From Stramenopiles sp. TOSAG23-2 (taxonomy: Eukaryota; Sar): 10,561 nt of DNA. The position numbers were made by a program, and so were the translations under genes. The notes under the pieces are model-generated. The model worked only from the letters and a program-made list of their open reading frames with translations, ran no database searches and was not told the DNA's origin. The stretch covers positions 1 through 10,561 of the forward strand of contig LT650007.1 in the NCBI GenBank assembly GCA_900128395.1. Reading direction: 5' to 3'. Numbering within the stretch: the stretch's first letter is position 1; every line of letters starts with the position of its first letter. This document shows positions 1 to 6,100 of this stretch, piece by piece.

Positions 1-77
1 TCAAGGGATACCCCTATTAATATTATGGCCATTTTCCAAAATCGTACGGATCTTAACATTCATATTTTTCGTTTGAC

Positions 78-126
78 ACATATTTTATACTTGAAATAGG
101 GAAATTAGAATATCAGATAAAAATAC
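78..126 (+). repeat. Imperfect direct repeat, copy 1 (partner at 388-430)
   Basis: Copy 1 begins acatattttatacttgaaa and continues with an A-rich segment containing ggaaattag and atatca. The same string returns at 388-430 with small insertions and deletions. The spacing is about 310 bases. It may be the remnant of a dispersed repeat or the ends of a small inserted element; no coding capacity is associated with it. Confidence 0.7.
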
Positions 127-387
127 TACATGAGAAATCGTACCAATGCTATTTCACCATCGAAACCGTGTCCACCATATCATTTTTTCTATATTTTCCG
201 GATATTTGATATTTTTTTCCAAATATAAGAAAAATAAAATTGGCATTTTAGAAAACGATATATATATATTTCCCGTAGTGAATAGTGTTAGTTTGTTAGT
301 GCACATAGTTTGGGCGGTTTTTGCACCATATTTGGGCGCTTTCGAGGGTGTAGTAGCACTACGTACGATTTATCCACCTATCAAATG

Positions 388-430
388 ACATATTTTATAC
401 TTGAAAGGGAAATTAGTATATCATAAATAC
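388..430 (+). repeat. Imperfect direct repeat, copy 2 (partner at 78-126)
   Basis: Second copy of the repeat described at 78-126. The first 19 bases are identical; then copy 1 has three extra bases before the shared ggaaattag, and the two rejoin in an atatca ... taaa ... tac tail. Both copies are in the same orientation. Confidence 0.7.
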
Positions 431-633
431 ATTTCTGCCGAATCGCCCGTCCACCGTCCCACCTTAATAAAAATCACACACCTCCTTAACAACTTATAAT
501 ATTGAATTATTGAATTACATCGGAGTCGTCTATGTAAATATGTTTAAAATAGAGATAGATCAAAGAGTATATAAACACATATATGTAAATAGCAAACAAG
601 AAAGAGTTACATATATATAAGTTCTTATTGCGT

Positions 634-643
634 TATATATAAA
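634..643 (+). promoter_or_regulatory. TATA-like box upstream of the transporter
   Basis: The run TATATATAAA sits about 95 bases before the transporter ATG at 738; a similar TATATAAA lies at 568-575. In DNA this rich in A and T such strings arise by chance, so this is only a candidate core promoter element. Confidence 0.25.
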
Positions 644-737
644 CCATCTAAATAGAAAGAAGGACCTGCGTACGAGTGTGTCTTCTAAATATAATAATAC
701 CCATTATCAAATTTGAGAATATTTTTTCAATAATAAT

Positions 738-2352
738 ATGCCATCAGTTCAATCAAAACAAGCGGAAACGGAGGAAGAGCAATTTAAACAACGAACAACA
801 TATACAGTATGTTTTTCCATATTTTTAAGTGTATTGCAGCACGTCATTCAATTACAAGCAGAACCTTTATTAATTAGGCGTTTAGTTAATAATAACCCAG
901 TCACTACAGCGCAGGTCATGGCAAATACATCTGGAATGATTGGTATTTTAGGATTATTTGTAAATCAAATTGGTGGGAAATTATCAGATGTATTAGGAAG
1001 AAAAATGTTTTATCTTGTTGGGCCTATTACATCAATTTTGTGTGGATTTTTCGTCAATACTTTTGGTGATAATTTTTATGCAGTAACAGCTTGTCGTGTT
1101 ATGCGTATATTAATGACAGGATTTTCTTCTTCTGTTATGTGCTCAGCATCATTATCAGATGTATTGGAAGGAAAACGATTAAGTGTTGCAAGTTCATATC
1201 TTGGTGCAAGTGTTGGTGCAGCGGTAAGTATTTTTCGTTATTTATACATATATATATATTATATAAAACGAATAATAATTTGACAAAAAAAGTACTAACA
1301 AGAAAATCTTTATTTTTTTATTTCTCTGTATCAATCATCATCATCATTAGGTAATCGTTGCACCAGTCATTGAAGGAATGATATTATCACGTACAAATAT
1401 GAATTTAAAATCACCAGCACTTGCATTAGCTACATTAGGTGCATTGCATTCCTTATTTATTTTATATGCAATGCCAGAAACAAATGCAAAAGTTTTAAAA
1501 CCAGGTTATAAAAAACTTTCTTTATTTGACGCATTGAGAAATTTAGATTTTGCATCGATGAATCCATTATCATTTTTAAGTATATTTAGAGAAGATAAAG
1601 CATTACAAAAGGCACAAAAGGGAAAATACAAAAATTTGAATCCAGAAATAAATGCAGCTATAGATAATAGGCGTATTATTCGACGTTTAGTATTAGTATC
1701 AACATTTCAAACATTTTTAGAAGGAAAAAATGTGACTGATATTGTACAAGTATGGCAACGTGAACATTTAAAATGGGATGCCTTTGGTATGAGAGATTTT
1801 ACTGTGATGTATGGCGTTTTGTGTTTCTTAGCTGGTCAGTTTTTAACCCCAGCGTTGTTGCAAAGATGGTCTGGACGATCCTTTACGACGTTTACGAATA
1901 CGACAAATGCAATTGGTTTTGTAATGCGTGGGGCAACTGAGATACCATTTGTATTTTGGTGCGCCGTAGCGCCGATGCTCCCAGGCGTAAATGGTGGGAG
2001 TTCATCTGCTATTAAAAGCATGGCAACTGATAGATGTGTTGCTGCTGGTATTGGACGTGGTGAATTATCTGCATGGTTAAATAATTTACGTGCCCTTATT
2101 GTTGCAACAGCACCAGTTATATACGGTAACGTATATGCGTTTTGTGTCAACAATAATATTTATCCAGGTTATGCATTCTTTGTTGCTGCATTATTTGGAG
2201 CAGTTGTTCCAGAAATTATACATCAACAATTAAAACCAAGTGAAACAAAAATGTTAACACAAGAGGATAAAAAGATGATTAGTGAAGGTAGAAAATTGGC
2301 AGCATTGCAAAATATGAAAGAATTAGTTCAAACCCCAAATAAAGAAATGTGA
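738..2352 (+). CDS. Major facilitator superfamily transporter (two exons: 738-1223 and 1351-2352)
   Basis: Integral membrane secondary transporter of 495 aa after splicing (162 codons in exon 1, 333 in exon 2). The frame is continuous across a phase-0 intron, joining GASVGAA to VIVAPVIEGMI, which restores a glycine-rich TM5 of the kind found in MFS motif C. Residues 79-89 (GGKLSDVLGRK) are a clear MFS motif A in the loop between TM2 and TM3, and PET at 204-206 after TM6 is the family's usual ending of the first half. A hydrophilic, basic central loop spans about 207-270, and hydrophobic segments for TM7-TM12 follow. The start at 738 is the first ATG in frame and gives a short acidic cytosolic N-terminus. 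The length is normal for MFS. The substrate cannot be read from the sequence; drug/H+ antiporter-like or sugar-porter-like groups are possible. It lies upstream of the histone fusion in the same orientation, with 826 bases between. Confidence 0.9.
1224..1350 (+). other. Spliceosomal intron in the transporter gene (127 bases, phase 0)
   Basis: The donor GTAAGT begins at 1224 directly after an Ala codon; the acceptor TTAG ends at 1350. The retained reading frame hits a stop at 1281-1283 inside the intron, whereas removing it joins two halves of an MFS protein in frame. A perfect TACTAAC, the classical U2 branch-site string, lies at 1293-1299, about 50 bases before the acceptor, with a T-rich and (ATC)n tract between. 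The intron is strongly AT-rich with a (TA)n run. Confidence 0.93.
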
Positions 2353-2423
2353 AAGGAGAAAAGGTGTGTAAGGAGAGAGAGAGCATCGTAATACAACATA
2401 CTGTAGAACATGGCCAGTTAATA

Positions 2424-2450
2424 TCTCGTACGTGCGTACCGCGTGCGAGA
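2424..2450 (+). repeat. GC-rich hairpin in the transporter 3' region
   Basis: TCTCGTACG at 2424-2432 pairs with CGTGCGAGA at 2442-2450 over 9 base pairs in RNA, including one U-G wobble, with a 9-base loop. It lies about 72 bases after the stop codon and is a GC island in very AT-rich DNA. It may be a 3' UTR structure; a role in 3' end formation or mRNA stability is inference. Confidence 0.5.
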
Positions 2451-2480
2451 GTGTGTTTCATAAAATATTTCTTTTTACGA

Positions 2481-2558
2481 TTACGGATATATATTTTTTT
2501 TATATATTAATCTAGAATATATGGGATAGATCTATATATATTATATATATATCCGTAA
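2481..2558. repeat. Inverted repeat with 14-base arms
   Basis: TTACGGATATATAT at 2481-2494 is repeated as its exact reverse complement at 2545-2558, with 50 bases between that are themselves nearly all A and T. It could form a long stem-loop or be a small degenerate foldback element. There is no flanking target duplication that I can see. Confidence 0.65.
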
Positions 2559-3006
2559 AACCCCATCCATAAATTTTATTATTAAAAAACTGTGATTTGC
2601 GGTAATTTATACTTTCGATAAAATAAGAAATGGGAATAACATGTTTATTAATTTTGTTGCGAGAAAGAGTGTGTGATTCCCTGTTCATAATTTAGAATGA
2701 ATATACAATTTACGTAAATTAATATGTAAATATCATTGCCAGCAAGCAAGGCAAGGACAGATTGTTCACACATGCATCCAAAAAATGTTAAAATTGCAAA
2801 AAAAATGTTGGTCCAAAAAACAAAATAAAAATTAAAATATTTCAACCCTATTTATTACAAATATTTACAACGTATAACAATTGAAAATAAAAACTCCAAA
2901 TTGAGGTATGATTTTGACTTGCACCCTTAATTAAACACAATTTAGGCAACAAAAACACAAATTAAAAACATATAAAACACATGTACATGTAGTAGATAGA
3001 TAGATA

Positions 3007-3178
3007 TTTCAAACAAAAACAAGAATAATAAAAGAAAAGAAAAAAAACAATCAAACAACAATAAGTACGAATAATATTAAACGTAACACAAAAAAATAGT
3101 AACAAAATATTTTGTTTACAAATTTAAACAAACACAAAAAAAAAACAAAAAAAACAATTATTTATATATTACAACATT
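3007..3178 (+). promoter_or_regulatory. A-rich, T-poor leader of the histone fusion gene
   Basis: The 170 bases before the ATG at 3179 are dominated by A with scattered C and G and few T on this strand (aaaacaaaaaaaacaat-type runs). Such asymmetry differs from the mixed AT sequence further upstream and is what one expects of an unstructured 5' leader or a nucleosome-poor promoter. No discrete factor site is identifiable. Confidence 0.4.
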
Positions 3179-6100
3179 ATGTATAAAAATCATTCTGAAG
3201 AGTTATCGAAACAAGGATTATACAAATTAATAGACCGACTTGATCCAAATATCAAAGTTTCAGCTGATGTTTGTTATTTTGTAAAAACGATTACTGATGA
3301 TTTGTTATCTTCTTCCATTTCCAATATGCTTCGAGAGTTGAAAATTCCGAGTGATCATGATAATGATCCTCATGGACAATTTAAATGGGATATTTTACCT
3401 AGTATAAAAAAGGAAATGCAAAAACAAAATAATTCATATTTTATGGATGGAAGTGGAGGAGTCAAACAAAATACAGTAGCTCGTGTTATGCATGTATTAA
3501 ATGCATGTGATTTAAAGATGAAACATGGAGTGCATCATTCAACTACATATGAAAATATCGAAGAGACGAGCAACGCCGTATTATTTTCAGGTTGCAATTC
3601 AATTAATGAAATTGCCACTTATATGTCTGATAATATCAATGATAAATATATTGCATCGCAAATAATTAATGGTATACCTATTGAAAAGCTTATTATATCA
3701 CCATGTGGAAGAAGACATTTTCAACAAGGTCTTGCATCATTGATTGAATTTAATGATAAAATTGAAGCTATATTATTGGGTGAGACAAAACACGATACAA
3801 AATTAGTTGATCGAAACAATATGAACAGTGGCATATTAACAAAAATTCCAAAATGCATAAACTTTTTTGGTCAGAATGGCAAAGGAATTGATGCGATTAC
3901 AATATGGCTAGTAAAACATTCCAAATTAAATCTTTCTCGAGAGATACCTGAAGTTATGTGGAAATATATTTTTTCATTTTCTGCACAAGAAGATCTTCAT
4001 CAAATACTTTGTACAGCACTTTGTGTTGATAATAAGAATAAAATGCATACAATCTTTAACAAAAATGATGATGATGATAATAATAACAACAACATGGTGC
4101 AAAACAACGTTAAGAAATTACCTTCAGGAATATCTATAGATGAGGGAAAAAATGCGATTAATAGTGCATCCGTGACAACAGTTGATATAAATTTCCGATG
4201 GCAATCATTAAATGGCAAGATTTTAAAAACATTGGAAAATAAACAATCAAATGATGTAATTCCAATTTTTGATTTATTGTTTCCTGAAATTAAGGAAGCA
4301 ATCAGTAATGAAGATCCTAAGTGCGAATGGTTTCAAACAAATGATGATGCATTTACCTTGTTGCAGCCATGTATACAGCATGAATATGGTAATTTTGATA
4401 TTTGTCAAACATCTTACAAAATATTAACATATGATGCATTAGGTAATATGACCTTAGATCTAAGAAATGCTCGTATTATTAGAAATAGTAATAATAAAAT
4501 GGAAAATCAATCAAGTAGTTGGTTTTCTATTTTGCGTAATGTAACAAAAAACGTCAAGAAAGAAGAACAATCCTCCGTTATTGATATTGTAATATTGCCT
4601 TTCAAACAATATCAGGAAAAACAAATGAGTGGGGAAGAAATATACCGTGTATTAAAACAGGTTCATCCAGATACTAATATTAGTAGGGTTGGTATGGATA
4701 CTATGATAGGTTTACTGTATACACATACGCAACCATTGTTGGTTCAAACAGCATTAAATCAAAAACGAATGCGACTTCCTAAAATGTCAAATGTACAACT
4801 TCTTCAAAATTTAACTGCCAGAGATATTCAAGATGCTGTTAGAACTGTATTTCCAGGTGAACTTGCAAAAAATGCTGTTTCTGAAGGGACTAAAGCAATA
4901 ACAATGTGTACGTCGAGAGATATTAACTCGCACGTGCCTTGGTATCGAAATAATAGCGGCAATAAATCGACATGGTCAGCAGATGCACGCCTTCAATTTC
5001 CAGTCCGTTTAATAGCATGGGCAACATACCAAATAGGTAAAACCATTCTTGGTATTGATAAAAATGAAGAGACAGCTAAAAACTGTGATTATCCTTCTAA
5101 TATCAGTAAAGAATGCTGCGTTTATTTATCTGCAGTCCTTGAATATTTATGTGCAGAAATCCTTGAGCTAGGTGGCAATGCTGCTCGCGATAATAAAACA
5201 AGCAAGCTATCGGCGTATCACATAATGTTAGGTATACGTGGAGATGGAGAGCTAAATAAACAATTTGAACAAGTCTGTTGGTACGAGAGCGGTTATCTTC
5301 CAATAACTTCGTATATGAAACAAAAAGTTGCTTTTGACCTTAGTGTCCTTGGCGATGTAAGGCAAAAAGATGCTTTGGAAGAATTATCATTAAATATTTC
5401 GAATGAACAAATAGCAAAAGGTGTTGTAATGGATAATATTTCCACATGGAAATTAGCAAGATGTGCTCAAATTCCGTTTGCAAATGTATTCGATATTGCT
5501 CCTAGATTAGAAAATATTTTAGACAACATTATTTCTAGTTTATTAAATATTGCACTTTCTGTTAGTAGCAAAGAAGATGATGGGCCTAGGTATATAGATT
5601 ATTATACCATGAATTATGCACTTTCATGTCATAAGTTATTTATGATTCATGCAATTGTTCCAACAATAGTTGAACATGAAACAACAGTAGACTCAACATT
5701 AAGAGATCAATGGTGGTTAAATGATGATTTAGAGTCAGATGTTGATAGTGATTCTGATAATGAGACTGATAGTGATTCTGACAATGAGACGGATATGCAT
5801 CTGGTTGATCCTCGTCATGTATTTTCAGCTAGTAAAATTGCTAATTCTAGCGAAATGCTACTTGGTAATATTTTTATAGAACAAAATGAAAAAGAATACA
5901 ACTATCTTTTTGGAAAATTACAAAAGGAAAGAATGCGTCATATCCAGAAAACTTTCAAGACAGATGGTAATCATAATAATATGATAGATTTCTTGCGATT
6001 AAAAGAGAAAATCGAAAATAAATTGTCGTCTATTAATATTTCAAGAAAAAATATAAGCAATCGCGCAATATATGCCATGCATGTTGCATTTGAACGTTTC

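Larger units (their letters stand above)
1..737. other. Non-coding region upstream of the transporter gene
   Basis: I see no supportable gene here. An 80-codon open frame at 146-388 shows no recognisable motif and a composition like the surrounding AT-rich DNA, so I do not call it. The stretch holds an imperfect direct repeat (78-126 and 388-430) and, nearer the transporter start, two TATA-like runs at 568-575 and 634-643. The transporter's promoter and 5' leader should lie in the last 200 bases, but no transcription start can be fixed from sequence alone. Confidence 0.6.
2353..3178. other. Intergenic region between transporter and histone fusion
   Basis: No gene is supported in these 826 bases. 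From left to right it holds the transporter 3' region with a purine-rich GA run near 2374-2384, a GC-rich hairpin (2424-2450), a long AT inverted repeat (2481-2558), unremarkable AT-rich DNA, a 12-base palindrome ACATGTACATGT at 2979-2990 followed by a short (TAGA)n run, and the A-rich, T-poor leader of the next gene (about 3007-3178). Confidence 0.7.

Noticed and set aside
315-335. Similarity of ggtttttgcaccatatttgg to ggtttttgaaccatatatagg at 7743-7763
   Set aside because: Only about 20 bases with mismatches in AT-rich DNA; the flanks do not match, so chance is the simpler reading.
146-388. 80-codon open frame on the plus strand left of the transporter
   Set aside because: No recognisable motif, phenylalanine- and isoleucine-rich composition as expected from AT-rich DNA, and it runs into the second direct repeat. 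Not supported as a gene.
1836-2153. 105-codon minus-strand open frame inside the transporter exon 2
   Set aside because: Antisense shadow of a clear MFS coding exon, with no recognisable domain.
2993-3006. (TAGA)n microsatellite after the ACATGTACATGT palindrome
   Set aside because: Only about three units; ordinary simple sequence in this genome, not worth a separate feature.
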